Shown here one piece after another: positions 8,474-15,825 of a stretch of DNA of 49,420 nucleotides. How positions within the stretch are numbered: the stretch's first letter is position 1; every line of letters begins with the position of its first letter. Under the pieces are notes generated by a model. It saw only the letters and a list, made by a program, of their open reading frames with translations. It was not told the origin of the DNA and ran no database searches. The DNA comes from Polaribacter sp. (GTDB lineage Bacteria; Bacteroidota; Bacteroidia; Flavobacteriales; Flavobacteriaceae): assembly GCA_028343155.1 (NCBI GenBank), contig JAOLXX010000018.1, positions 1 to 49,420 of the forward strand, given 5' to 3'. A program made the position numbers and the translations under genes.

Positions 8474-9115
8474 TTAAAAAGTATGACGTTGCTCTTCTGT
8501 TGAAGACGCACTTAATAACTGATTAAATGTTTTTATACAGTTAAAATCACGGGTAATTTCTCCAGATATAGCAATTCCAGAAACACCAGTTGCTAAGATA
8601 TTTGCAACATCTTGTGTCGTAATACCTCCAATACCAATAATTGGTGTTGCTGTTTTTAATGATTCTGTAATAGCAGTAAATCCTTTTAGTCCTAAATATG
8701 GAGGTGAATTGTTGTTATTAATTGAAGGTTTAAAGGCACTTAAACAAATATAATCTACTTCCTTACTAAGCAATTTTTCACAATCTTTTAAGGTATTTGC
8801 GGTGGCACCAATAATTTGCCATGTATATAAATGTGCTCTAGCAATCGTAGGACAAGTCGCTGTTTTTCCTAAATGTACACCATCTGCTTTAACTTCTTTT
8901 GCTATTTTATAATCATCACTTATCAATAACCTGGTTTGAAAATGAGCTGTGATTTCTCTGGCTTCATAAGCGCAGCTTAAAAGTTCTTTTTCTGAACCAT
9001 TATTAAAATTTAACTTCACTAATTCAGCACCAGATGAACACGCTGTTTGTATGTTTTGTAAATGTGCTGTTAGTGTATTTCCTTGAGATATGTAATGTAG
9101 TTTTGATATGGTCAT
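8474..9115 (-). CDS. ThiE/TenI-like thiamine phosphate synthase family protein
   Basis: A 213-residue TIM-barrel protein of the ThiE/TenI family, which couples the thiazole and pyrimidine halves of thiamine (ThiE) or aromatises the thiazole (TenI). Family features are SDDYKIAKEVKADGVHLGK in the middle and the phosphate-binding IGIGGITTQDVANILATG near the C-terminus. The N-terminal QxRxK diphosphate-binding motif of true ThiE is replaced by ELVKLNFNN (~31-39), and the usual FGPxFxTxTK segment is replaced by an Asn-rich CLSAFKPSINNNN. No other thiamine gene is nearby. It may be a TenI-type or divergent paralogue rather than the main synthase. It follows the DEAD-like gene by ~57 bases on the same strand. 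Confidence 0.7.
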   Translation of the reverse strand: MTISKLHYISQGNTLTAHLQNIQTACSSGAELVKLNFNNGSEKELLSCAYEAREITAHFQTRLLISDDYKIAKEVKADGVHLGKTATCPTIARAHLYTWQIIGATANTLKDCEKLLSKEVDYICLSAFKPSINNNNSPPYLGLKGFTAITESLKTATPIIGIGGITTQDVANILATGVSGIAISGEITRDFNCIKTFNQLLSASSTEEQRHTF

Positions 9116-9172
9116 ACCTTCGTGTTTTATTTGGGAATTATTGCTGTAGGAAAGATTCCATCATTCAGATTT

Positions 9173-9784
9173 CTAAATCGCAACCGTTTTGGGATATTTC
9201 ATAAAATAAGACTCCAAGCGTTTCAGAAATGGAAACATTTTTTCTGAATATAATACAAACTGACATTTATGAATACTTTGAGTTATCGCCAACAAATCGG
9301 CGTAACACGATTTTTCTACTAAAAAGGCAGCAGCATGTATACTGAATATCTTTAGCTGTGTCGTATTCACGCCTTCTAGTAAAAGGAGCTTTTTTAAGGT
9401 TTTTGGTGTAGCAATAAGAATGTCTATACCTTCAAATATTTCTGATTTCAGTACGTCAATATGAAGTTTATCATCAGATGGATAAATACGTAATGAATTA
9501 TATTTACTAAACTTAAAAAAGGCATCATAGAGTTCCATCACTTTTTCCCTACTTTCTACTAAAACGACAGCTCTAGGGGCAGTACCTACTTCCTCACATT
9601 TTAATTTTTGCAAGGTCGTAAGTACTAGTGTAGTTGTTTTTCCGCTTTCTTTAGCCGCCATGCAAAAAATATTTGCGCCACTCTTTATAACTGGAATACT
9701 TTTGATCTGAAAAGGAGTAGGTGTTGCTATTTCTAACGTTTCTAGCATCTCTTTTATATGGGGATGTAACTTTTTAAAAGGCAT
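9173..9784 (-). CDS. Degenerate one-domain DEAD-box helicase-like protein
   Basis: At 203 residues it covers only the first RecA-like domain of a DEAD-box RNA helicase. It retains a Q-motif-like TPTPFQ (21-26), a Walker A-like AAKESGKTT (43-51) and a motif Ib-like ATPKTL (~125-130). The DEAD motif position reads IHAAAF (149-154), lacking the catalytic Asp-Glu. No SAT motif and no second RecA domain follow, and the frame ends cleanly at TVAI. I recall similar ~200-residue proteins across Flavobacteriia, which argues for a conserved non-helicase role rather than a fragment. Hydrolysis and unwinding are unlikely; ATP or RNA binding remains possible. It is first in a minus-strand pair with the thiE-like gene. 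Confidence 0.75.
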   Translation of the reverse strand: MPFKKLHPHIKEMLETLEIATPTPFQIKSIPVIKSGANIFCMAAKESGKTTTLVLTTLQKLKCEEVGTAPRAVVLVESREKVMELYDAFFKFSKYNSLRIYPSDDKLHIDVLKSEIFEGIDILIATPKTLKKLLLLEGVNTTQLKIFSIHAAAFLVEKSCYADLLAITQSIHKCQFVLYSEKMFPFLKRLESYFMKYPKTVAI

Positions 9785-9986
9785 AGGAATTAAAGAGGTA
9801 CTTATTTAGTATGTTATTTATAATAAAAACAAATATAGAATATTAAAATCTTACTAAAACATAAAAAACGAATGTTTCGTACGCCAAGTATTGCTCTTTG
9901 CTCAATTAAATTCTTTTATGTATCAAAAGTTACCTCTAATCAACTAAAAAAGAATAATTTTGTCATCATAAAAAATAACTATTATT

Positions 9987-10544
9987 ATGGATTTATTAAA
10001 GCAACCTTTCCCCTGGTATCTCTCGGGCCCATTAATTTCGATCACACTATTATTGTTGATTTTAGTAGGTAAGCGTTTTGGGATGTCATCGAATTTGAGA
10101 ACAATGTGTACTGTATTAGGTGCAGATAAGACTTGTGACTTTTTCTGTTTTGATTGGAGAGCCCAACGATGGAATTTATTTGTTACACTAGGTGTTCTAA
10201 TAGGTGGTTTTATAGCAGTCACCTACCTCTCAGGAGGAAATGCACCTGCAATTAATATTAATGTTATAAAGGAGCTTAACACACTCGGGTTTAAAAGTGC
10301 AGGCACTAGTTATCTCCCGTTAGAATTATTTGGAGAAGGGGTCTTTAGTTCTGTTAAAGGTATTTTAATTTTATTAATTGGAGGAGTTTTAGTTGGTTTT
10401 GGAGCAAGGTATGCAGGAGGTTGTACTTCCGGGCATGCAATTGCTGGTTTAAGTAATTTACAGTTGCCATCATTAATTGCTGTAATTGGCTTTTTTATTG
10501 GTGGTTTGATAATGGTTCATTTAATATTTCCCTTAATTTTTTAA
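9987..10544 (+). CDS. YeeE/YedE family transporter, first half
   Basis: A 185-residue membrane protein of the YeeE/YedE (DUF395, TsuA-like) family, whose characterised members take up thiosulfate or related sulfur compounds. Several hydrophobic segments are visible (about 12-30, 63-82, 122-140, 158-182). The family motif GGCTSGHAIAGLSN carries the conserved Cys146, used in TsuA-type proteins to relay the substrate. Extra cysteines at 41, 50 and 54 lie in the loop after the first segment. It is followed 3 bases later by the second half gene; together they make one full TsuA-like unit split into two polypeptides, a common Bacteroidota arrangement. Substrate identity is inferred from the family. 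Confidence 0.88.
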   Translation: MDLLKQPFPWYLSGPLISITLLLLILVGKRFGMSSNLRTMCTVLGADKTCDFFCFDWRAQRWNLFVTLGVLIGGFIAVTYLSGGNAPAININVIKELNTLGFKSAGTSYLPLELFGEGVFSSVKGILILLIGGVLVGFGARYAGGCTSGHAIAGLSNLQLPSLIAVIGFFIGGLIMVHLIFPLIF

Positions 10545-10547
10545 CTT

Positions 10548-10961
10548 ATGAAAAATAGTGTATATCTACTAATCGGAATTTTCTTTGGCATCGTATTGTT
10601 AAAATCGGAAGCAGCTTCTTGGTTTAGAATTTATGAAATGTTTCATTTTAAAGCATTTCATATGTATGGAATTATTGGTTCGGCTTTAGTACTCGGAATT
10701 GTTTTTATTCAACTTATAAAACGTTATAATATAAAAACCTTTGATGGTGCGCAAATCTCTTTTGATGACAAAAAGAAAAGTATCCCCCGATACTTGATAG
10801 GAGGAATCATTTTTGGCTTAGGATGGGCATTAGCAGGAGCATGTCCTGGACCGATGTTTGTCCTTTTAGGAGCTGGGTTTTTCCCAATTATTATTGTTAT
10901 TATTGGTGCAATGCTAGGCACGTGGTGCTATGGTTTATTAAAAAATAAATTACCTCATTAA
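10548..10961 (+). CDS. YeeE/YedE family transporter, second half
   Basis: A 137-residue membrane protein, partner of the preceding gene (3-base gap, same strand). It has about four hydrophobic segments and the second family motif, GLGWALAGACPGPMF, with Cys99. In one-chain TsuA-like proteins the GGCTSGH and GACPGP motifs lie in the two halves of a pseudo-symmetric channel, so the two genes probably act as one complex in the inner membrane. The motif order and gene order match the fused form. Confidence 0.88.
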   Translation: MKNSVYLLIGIFFGIVLLKSEAASWFRIYEMFHFKAFHMYGIIGSALVLGIVFIQLIKRYNIKTFDGAQISFDDKKKSIPRYLIGGIIFGLGWALAGACPGPMFVLLGAGFFPIIIVIIGAMLGTWCYGLLKNKLPH

Positions 10962-10999
10962 TTGGTCCTAAATTATTTTAGTTTTTTAAAACTTATAGC

Positions 11000-11632
11000 A
11001 TGCATCAAAATTTAAAAGAAAGTTATGGGTATTTGTTTGAAGATGCACTTATTGAAGAAATAATTCAAATAGGTACATTTAAAGAAGTTAAAGAAGGAGT
11101 TCAAATAATGAATATTGGTCAATACATACGTTCAATGCCTTTATTGATCAATGGTGCTATCAAAATATTACGAGAAGATTCCAATGGAGATGAGTTATTG
11201 TTATATTTTTTAGAAAAAGGAGACACGTGTGCAATGACTTTATCTTGCTGTTTAGGAACTGCTAAAAGTGAAATACGAGCGGTTGCAGAATTAGATGCTG
11301 AATTAATTATGATTCCTATTCAGAAGATGGAAGAATGGACGACCAAATATAAAAGCTGGCGAAACTTTATATTCAATAGTTACCATAACCGTTTAATGGA
11401 AATGTTAACAACCATAGATAGTATTGCCTTTATGAAAATGGATGAACGGCTCCTGAAATATCTTCAGGATAAAATAAAAATCACGAAAGAAGTCATAATA
11501 AAAAGTACGCATCAGGAAATTGCTTATGAATTACATACTTCTCGCGTTGTAATTTCTAGGCTGTTAAAAAAATTAGAAAATCAAGGAAAAATACTACTTT
11601 ACCGAAATTATATTAAAATTATTTCACTTTAA
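11000..11632 (+). CDS. Crp/Fnr family transcriptional regulator
   Basis: A 210-residue regulator with an N-terminal cyclic-nucleotide-type sensory beta-roll (~20-120), a dimer helix (~125-155) and a C-terminal winged helix-turn-helix (STHQEIAYELHTSRVVISRLLKKLENQGK, ~168-195). The four N-terminal Fe-S cysteines of true FNR are absent. Cys77, Cys83 and Cys84 cluster in the sensor domain (TCAMTLSCCLG) and could sense sulfur species or redox. It lies 38 bases after the transporter pair on the same strand and probably controls it. The effector is unknown. Confidence 0.88.
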   Translation: MHQNLKESYGYLFEDALIEEIIQIGTFKEVKEGVQIMNIGQYIRSMPLLINGAIKILREDSNGDELLLYFLEKGDTCAMTLSCCLGTAKSEIRAVAELDAELIMIPIQKMEEWTTKYKSWRNFIFNSYHNRLMEMLTTIDSIAFMKMDERLLKYLQDKIKITKEVIIKSTHQEIAYELHTSRVVISRLLKKLENQGKILLYRNYIKIISL

Positions 11633-12078
11633 TATCAATCTTACCTTTGAAGCATTTCTATATTATATAATCAATGCTTGAAAGGAAAAGCTTAACAAAA
11701 CTGCGCAGAAACCTTTTATATTAATAACAAACCAACAGGATCTCTTGTAAGTCAGCAAGCAACCTTTTGGTGATGCTCGCGTATCTAGTTCAAACGATAA
11801 AGCGGGAAGTACTCAATATTTATTATGTTGGGTGTTTTCTAGAATGGTTAATTCCAATCCCAATAATAAAATATTTTGAAAAACTGAAATATTGAAATGT
11901 AAGTTAATAAAGTACCCATTATTGTATTAATTCGTGTTGTTTTATTTTTCAATCTTACTTTCAGTACATTACTATATTTTCGTTATCCATAGAGTGTCAA
12001 TGCTTTTCCAATGAAAGCACCTATAGAAATAAAATCAAAAGTAGGTATTTATTATTTAGGCTTAAATACAACCTTTTT
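11633..12078. other. Gene-free stretch with an inverted repeat and unresolved conserved-looking sequence
   Basis: An imperfect 13-bp inverted repeat (11644-11656 with 11673-11685, one mismatch) follows the Crp gene but has no T-run. From about 11700 to 11880 the minus strand has a reading frame interrupted by one TGA (around codons for NKY-stop-VLPALSFELDTRAS). The plus strand can form nested short stems around AGCAAGCAACC and GGTGATGCT. I recognise neither a protein nor a known RNA family. The rest is AT-rich without clear features. Confidence 0.35.
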
Positions 12079-12636
12079 TTACTTAAAAAAGAAATTACTA
12101 AAAGTCCTAAGAAAAAATAATAAAACAAGTTCATTTGCTGCTAAAATAAAAATCAAACATTGGTTTTTATACTGAAGGGTCGTGTACACATGTTCAAAAG
12201 ATTCAGCGAGCACTATATTTGTCTCTTTTTCCATAGCAACTCTAATTAAGGCTTGATGATGTATCAGGTGTTCTAGATTGTACATTATTTCTCTATTTTA
12301 ATTTGATGCCAACCGTATTTCATTTCCTACTATTTCATAATTTAAAAATAATTCTTTGTTGGGTTTTTCTAACAACCCTTGTAGTTTATTAAATTGGTCA
12401 ATAGAAACAAACTCTTTTTCGAGTTCAATTTTTTGCTCTCTTTTTCTTTTAACTTATTTGATTTCACCAGATAAATAGCCTTTTAAAAGCGCTTGATACA
12501 ATTCTATTATGTGCCTTGTGTGTTGTCCAATAGAAGCTTTAGATAAGTTTTTACATGGTTTCACATATGTTTTTTCTGGAATTTCTTCTAGAACTTATAT
12601 AAAATCAGTAATCGTTAAAAATGAAGTCTTAAACAT
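12079..12636 (-). pseudogene. DinB-family (four-helix bundle) pseudogene with three in-frame TAA stops
   Basis: One continuous minus-strand frame from ATG at 12636 reads as a DinB-like protein: MFKTSFLTITDFI, then PCKNLSKASIGQHTRHIIEL, a middle part, then NLEHLIHHQALIRVAM. The two conserved His-containing segments typical of DinB metal sites are present. Three TAA codons interrupt it: after FI, after SGEIK and after RLASN. No frameshift is needed up to about QYKNQC, after which the sequence no longer looks like the family. Only the last piece (ATG at 12285) is open for 68 codons, too little to fold as the domain. Point-mutation decay of a once functional gene is the simplest reading. Confidence 0.75.
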
Positions 12637-12682
12637 AGTTAATTTATATTATTTTATATAAAGTTGTTCTTTGTAAATGTCA

Positions 12683-12720
12683 AATAAAAGAAGGGTAGGA
12701 GCTTTACTAACTCTTTTATT
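12683..12720 (-). terminator. Possible terminator after the YHS-domain gene
   Basis: A 9-bp inverted repeat (12683-12691 with 12712-12720) has a 20-base loop with a small inner stem. Read on the minus strand it ends in a T-rich tract, 10 bases after the stop of the YHS gene. Confidence 0.4.
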
Positions 12721-12730
12721 GAAAGAATTG

Positions 12731-13174
12731 CTATTCTTTTAACTTTTTCCAGTTTTCATCTGCCTTTGCTTTTAAAACATTTGGGGGGCCTTCTAACCAG
12801 GATTCAAATGTATTGTTTCCCCAAGAATTATAAAAAAGATATAATTTACCATCTCGTACTTCAAAAGTTTCTGGGTCTATGGATACTTTTTTACCTTTCG
12901 CACCAAGTGCGAATGCACAATACCCACCATATTGCGGCACATATTTTGTAGGGTTTTCATTAAACGTATCTAAATTTTCTTGAGATAAAAACTTATACTT
13001 AACACCCTCATGAGTTGCTTCATAATTTTTATCACCTTCTTTAGGACTATTCTCAAAATAAGAAACCACATCATATCCTTTGGCAATATAACCGCTTTGT
13101 ATATTATAATGGATTGTTTGGGCATTTAATGAAGTTCCTATAACGACGATAAGTACGAGTAGTATTTTTTTCAT
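12731..13174 (-). CDS. Secreted YHS-domain-containing protein
   Basis: A 147-residue protein with a clear Sec signal peptide (MKKILLVLIVVIGTSLNAQ, cleavage probably after NAQ) followed by a YHS domain (AKGYDVVSYFENS ... YKFLSQENLDTFNENPTKYVPQYGGYCAFAL). YHS domains are often found with metal-handling proteins. Only one cysteine (in GGYCAFA) remains in the mature part. It is intact between two pseudogenes and starts 3 bases after the end of the downstream-facing remnant at 13178, with which it was probably once co-transcribed. A periplasmic, possibly metal-related role is inference. Confidence 0.88.
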   Translation of the reverse strand: MKKILLVLIVVIGTSLNAQTIHYNIQSGYIAKGYDVVSYFENSPKEGDKNYEATHEGVKYKFLSQENLDTFNENPTKYVPQYGGYCAFALGAKGKKVSIDPETFEVRDGKLYLFYNSWGNNTFESWLEGPPNVLKAKADENWKKLKE

Positions 13175-13177
13175 AAT

Positions 13178-13510
13178 TTAATAAATAGTTGATTTTTTGT
13201 TTAATTCTAATATGTCTGAAATATTGATTTTTATAAGATACCAGTCTTCCTTTTTTTCTACAATCTCTTTAATTTTAGATGGCTTTCCTATATATGGAAG
13301 TAGGTCGTTATGAATTGGGTTCCCTTTCATATCCGTAATTAAAAAATAATGAGAAATATTATTTTTGTCTGTAGTTGGCAATACAGGTGGAATTCCGCCA
13401 GAAATATAACGTAATGCTCAGTTTCTATGAATTTTATCCTTGCCAGGTTTCATCACACCAAAAAGCAATGGATAATTGTGTTTTAAATAAATTGCAATAA
13501 GCAATTTGAT
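13178..13510 (-). pseudogene. Remnant of a small Cys-motif protein (FGVMKPG ... SGGIPP family), stop at an expected Cys
   Basis: The minus-strand frame reads LLFGVMKPGKDKIHRN, then TGA (13418-13420), then ALRYISGGIPPVLPTTDKNN and on to a normal-looking C-terminus at 13178. From memory, relatives in Bacteroidota read FGVMKPGxGKxHxxCAxRCISGGIPP, so the stop replaces the first Cys of the CAxRC motif and the second Cys has become Tyr. Upstream sequence (to ~13510) keeps the frame but has no clear start. The open part after the stop (67 codons from a TTG) lacks the motif. The original gene probably headed an operon with the YHS protein. The family function is unknown to me. Confidence 0.65.
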
Positions 13511-13837
13511 TTTATAAAAGCAATCGAGCGTTTGGCAGTGGCAATTTTACATAACTACTAATTAAAGCTATCAAATAAGCCTACAATTTGATTAGCCGTA
13601 ATTTAGTTCACGCTATTTTTATTGTTTTTTTTAAAGGAGTTCATGAATCCCCTAAAGTAGATTTCTTTTAACATAATTATTATAGATATAGACCTAAAGA
13701 CACTATATCTATAATTATGTGTAAATAGCCTGAAATACGGCCATACATAAATCACTATATATTTGCACTATAATTTATATTATGTTAAATAGTTTTTTTA
13801 AGAGCAACCATTTGTAAAGGTTTCAAAGAGCAACTAA
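13511..13837. other. Gene-free stretch with a large inverted repeat
   Basis: I see no gene. An AT-rich inverted repeat spans 13672-13719 (13672-13690 with 13704-13719, one 3-base bulge, 13-base spacer). It lies downstream of glnK and may end or stabilise the amtB-glnK message. A lone TATATTTG box (13758-13765, plus strand) leads into no open frame. Confidence 0.4.
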
Positions 13838-14179
13838 TTATTTTATCGCTTCTATTCCTTTTGTTCTTGTTCGAATACGGATGGCATCTTCCACGGGATA
13901 CACAAAGATTTTTCCATCTCCAACTAAGTTCTCTGATGCGTTATCCAGAATAACATTAATAGCAATATCTAAATTATCATCACTAACAATACAAATCATC
14001 ATGATTCTAGTCTGCAAAATCATGTTTTGTTCAGTACCTCTGTAGCGCTCTGTATATGTCTTTTGCAACCCACTCCCTTTTACAGGAATTATTGTGTTAC
14101 AAGGAATTCCTGCTTCTTTTAGACCCGTTTGTACTGCTTTTAATTTTGAGGGTCTTATAATTGCTTCAATTTTTTTCAT
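13838..14179 (-). CDS. glnK: P-II family nitrogen regulatory protein GlnK
   Basis: A trimeric signalling protein of 113 residues that senses ATP/ADP and 2-oxoglutarate and plugs the ammonium channel when nitrogen is plentiful. The N-terminal MKKIEAIIRPSKL, the T-loop GLQKTYTERYRGTE with Tyr46 (the position uridylylated in proteobacteria), and the nucleotide-binding VGDGKIFVYPVEDAIRIRT are all conserved. It follows amtB by 24 bases on the same strand, the classic amtB-glnK pairing though in reversed order. Whether Tyr46 is modified in this group is not shown by the sequence. Confidence 0.95.
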   Translation of the reverse strand: MKKIEAIIRPSKLKAVQTGLKEAGIPCNTIIPVKGSGLQKTYTERYRGTEQNMILQTRIMMICIVSDDNLDIAINVILDNASENLVGDGKIFVYPVEDAIRIRTRTKGIEAIK

Positions 14180-14203
14180 GTCTTTAAATTTAGTTTACTA
14201 TAA

Positions 14204-15457
14204 TTACTCAAATGTAGAATATGCTTCCACCCCAAAAGTTACGGCATCTATCCCTGCAGATTCCTCTTCTTTGGGAATTCGAATTCCAAAAGTTTTTTGC
14301 ATAATTTTCATCAGTATAAATGTTACTATAAATGAAAAAACACCAATCACGAATACTCCAAGAGCTTGGATACCTAACATGGCTGTACCACCTCCAAAAA
14401 ACAGTCCACCTTCCGTAGCAAATAAACCAACTGCTAAGGCACCAAATAAGCCATTTACACCATGTACAGCGATCGCTCCAACTGGATCATCAATTTTTAA
14501 TTTATCAATATATAAAACGGCAACGTCTACCAATACACCTGCCATTAAACCAATTAAAATTGCCGCATTAGGTCCCACAACATTACAACCCGCAGTAATA
14601 GCAACTAATCCTGCTAATACCCCATTTAAAGTCATCGTAATATCTACTTGCCCGTATCTAAAATAGGTATAAAACATTGTTGAAATTCCACCAGCTGCAG
14701 ATGCTAAAAAGGTATTAGCGACAACGGTACCAATCAACTCCCAATTGCCAACGGCTCCTAAAGTGGATCCCGGATTAAAACCAAACCATCCAAACCATAA
14801 AATAAAAGCACCCACTGCAGCTAGAGGTAAATTGTGTCCGGGAATTGCGTTTACTTCTCCATTTTTTTGGTATTTCCCTATTCTTGGACCTAAAACAATA
14901 GCGGCTGCTAAAGCAGAGAAACCACCCATGGCATGCACCGCTGCAGAACCTGCAAAATCATTAAACCCTCTTAAAGCTAACCAACCATTAGGATTCCAAA
15001 CCCAATTTGCGGCTAAAGGATATAGGATTGCACAGAAAATAAAAACATAGATAGCGTAACTCCAGATTTTCATACGCTCAGCTACAGCTCCCGATACAAT
15101 AGAAATGGCTGCAATTGCAAAACCCAACTGTATGAACCAGAAAAGTTTGTTAGAAACAGTCAATCCTAAGCCTAAATCATCCGTCGTAATACCAATGTCA
15201 AAAGCAAACCAACCATTTGAATTTCCATATGCAATTCCAAAACCAACTAGGTAAAAAGCAATTCCTCCAAAAGTGATGTCTATAATGACTTTTGCAATTA
15301 TACTCATGGCATTTTTTGACCTTACAAAGCCTGCTTCTAATAGCGCAAAACCACCTTCCATAAAAAAGATAATTGCTGCGCAAATTGCTACCCAAACAGT
15401 ATCAATTGCATTTATTAATTGGGGTTGTTCTGTTGTAATAGTTGCTAGTGTACTCAT
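14204..15457 (-). CDS. amtB: Ammonium transporter AmtB
   Basis: An inner-membrane trimeric channel of 417 residues with 11 predicted membrane segments that conducts ammonium. The pore-lining twin histidines are present (AAVHAMGGFSA and AVHGVNGLFGA), as is the conserved Asp of the first (DFAGSAAVH). The N-terminal segment MEGGFALLEAGFVRSKNAMS is the standard family signature. No cleavable signal peptide is evident, as is common outside proteobacteria. It is transcribed ahead of glnK. A 19-bp inverted repeat begins at its start codon, suggesting operator or RNA-level control. The ATG at 15457 gives the usual N-terminus length. Confidence 0.96.
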   Translation of the reverse strand: MSTLATITTEQPQLINAIDTVWVAICAAIIFFMEGGFALLEAGFVRSKNAMSIIAKVIIDITFGGIAFYLVGFGIAYGNSNGWFAFDIGITTDDLGLGLTVSNKLFWFIQLGFAIAAISIVSGAVAERMKIWSYAIYVFIFCAILYPLAANWVWNPNGWLALRGFNDFAGSAAVHAMGGFSALAAAIVLGPRIGKYQKNGEVNAIPGHNLPLAAVGAFILWFGWFGFNPGSTLGAVGNWELIGTVVANTFLASAAGGISTMFYTYFRYGQVDITMTLNGVLAGLVAITAGCNVVGPNAAILIGLMAGVLVDVAVLYIDKLKIDDPVGAIAVHGVNGLFGALAVGLFATEGGLFFGGGTAMLGIQALGVFVIGVFSFIVTFILMKIMQKTFGIRIPKEEESAGIDAVTFGVEAYSTFE

Positions 15458-15496
15458 ATAGTATCTTTGATTTTTTAAAAAATTAAAGATACTATA
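15457..15496 (-). promoter_or_regulatory. 19-bp inverted repeat at the amtB start codon
   Basis: Bases 15457-15475 pair with 15478-15496 with a single mismatch. In the mRNA this hairpin would end on the A of the amtB ATG and bury the ribosome-binding region. The upstream arm also holds TATCTTTA, one base from the -7 box TAnnTTTG, so the repeat could equally be a DNA operator over a promoter. Confidence 0.6.
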
Positions 15497-15825
15497 AATC
15501 TCATAATTATTAGATATATAGTAAAAAAAGATGTTAAAAAATGTTTTTTTTTATAATATTTAAAGTGTAAATTAATATATATTATAATTCTCTTTTTTAA
15601 GAATTCTATATATTCTGGATATAAAAAATATTATATATACAACAATGTATATATCCTCTATTTGTTTTATGAGTCTACTTAACTTGTCTTTTAGTGAGAA
15701 GTTTAGAAAGTATTTTGTAGGGTTGTTTGCATTAAGGTAAATACAGAATATAAGAGCAACTTTTTTTTCTTTAATCTTAAGGATTTTAGACACTCTTTAA
15801 ACGTAAATAGAAGTACTTTTGTACT
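15497..15825. promoter_or_regulatory. amtB/MFS divergent intergenic region, with a -7 box just before the MFS start
   Basis: No convincing gene is present; a 73-codon minus-strand frame (15572-15793) resembles nothing I know. TACTTTTG at 15814-15821 fits the Bacteroidota -7 box and lies only 4 bases before the GTG start at 15826, suggesting a leaderless transcript. A -33 TTTG at the usual distance is not obvious. Confidence 0.45.

Noticed and set aside
12011..12172. A 53-codon plus-strand frame starting MKAPIEIKSKVGIYYLG
   Set aside because: It overlaps the end of the DinB pseudogene, runs into poly-Lys codons and has no homologue that I know.
12079..12636. TAA readthrough or a changed genetic code in the DinB frame
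   Set aside because: All other genes in the window use TAA as a normal stop, so mutation of a dying gene is simpler.
13418..13420. TGA as a selenocysteine codon in the FGVMKPG-family remnant
   Set aside because: The neighbouring conserved Cys is also lost (to Tyr), no start is evident upstream, no SECIS-like stem is apparent just after the TGA, and the region is decaying.
15572..15793. A 73-codon minus-strand frame as a gene
   Set aside because: It resembles no family, its composition is that of AT-rich spacer and no promoter or ribosome site supports it.
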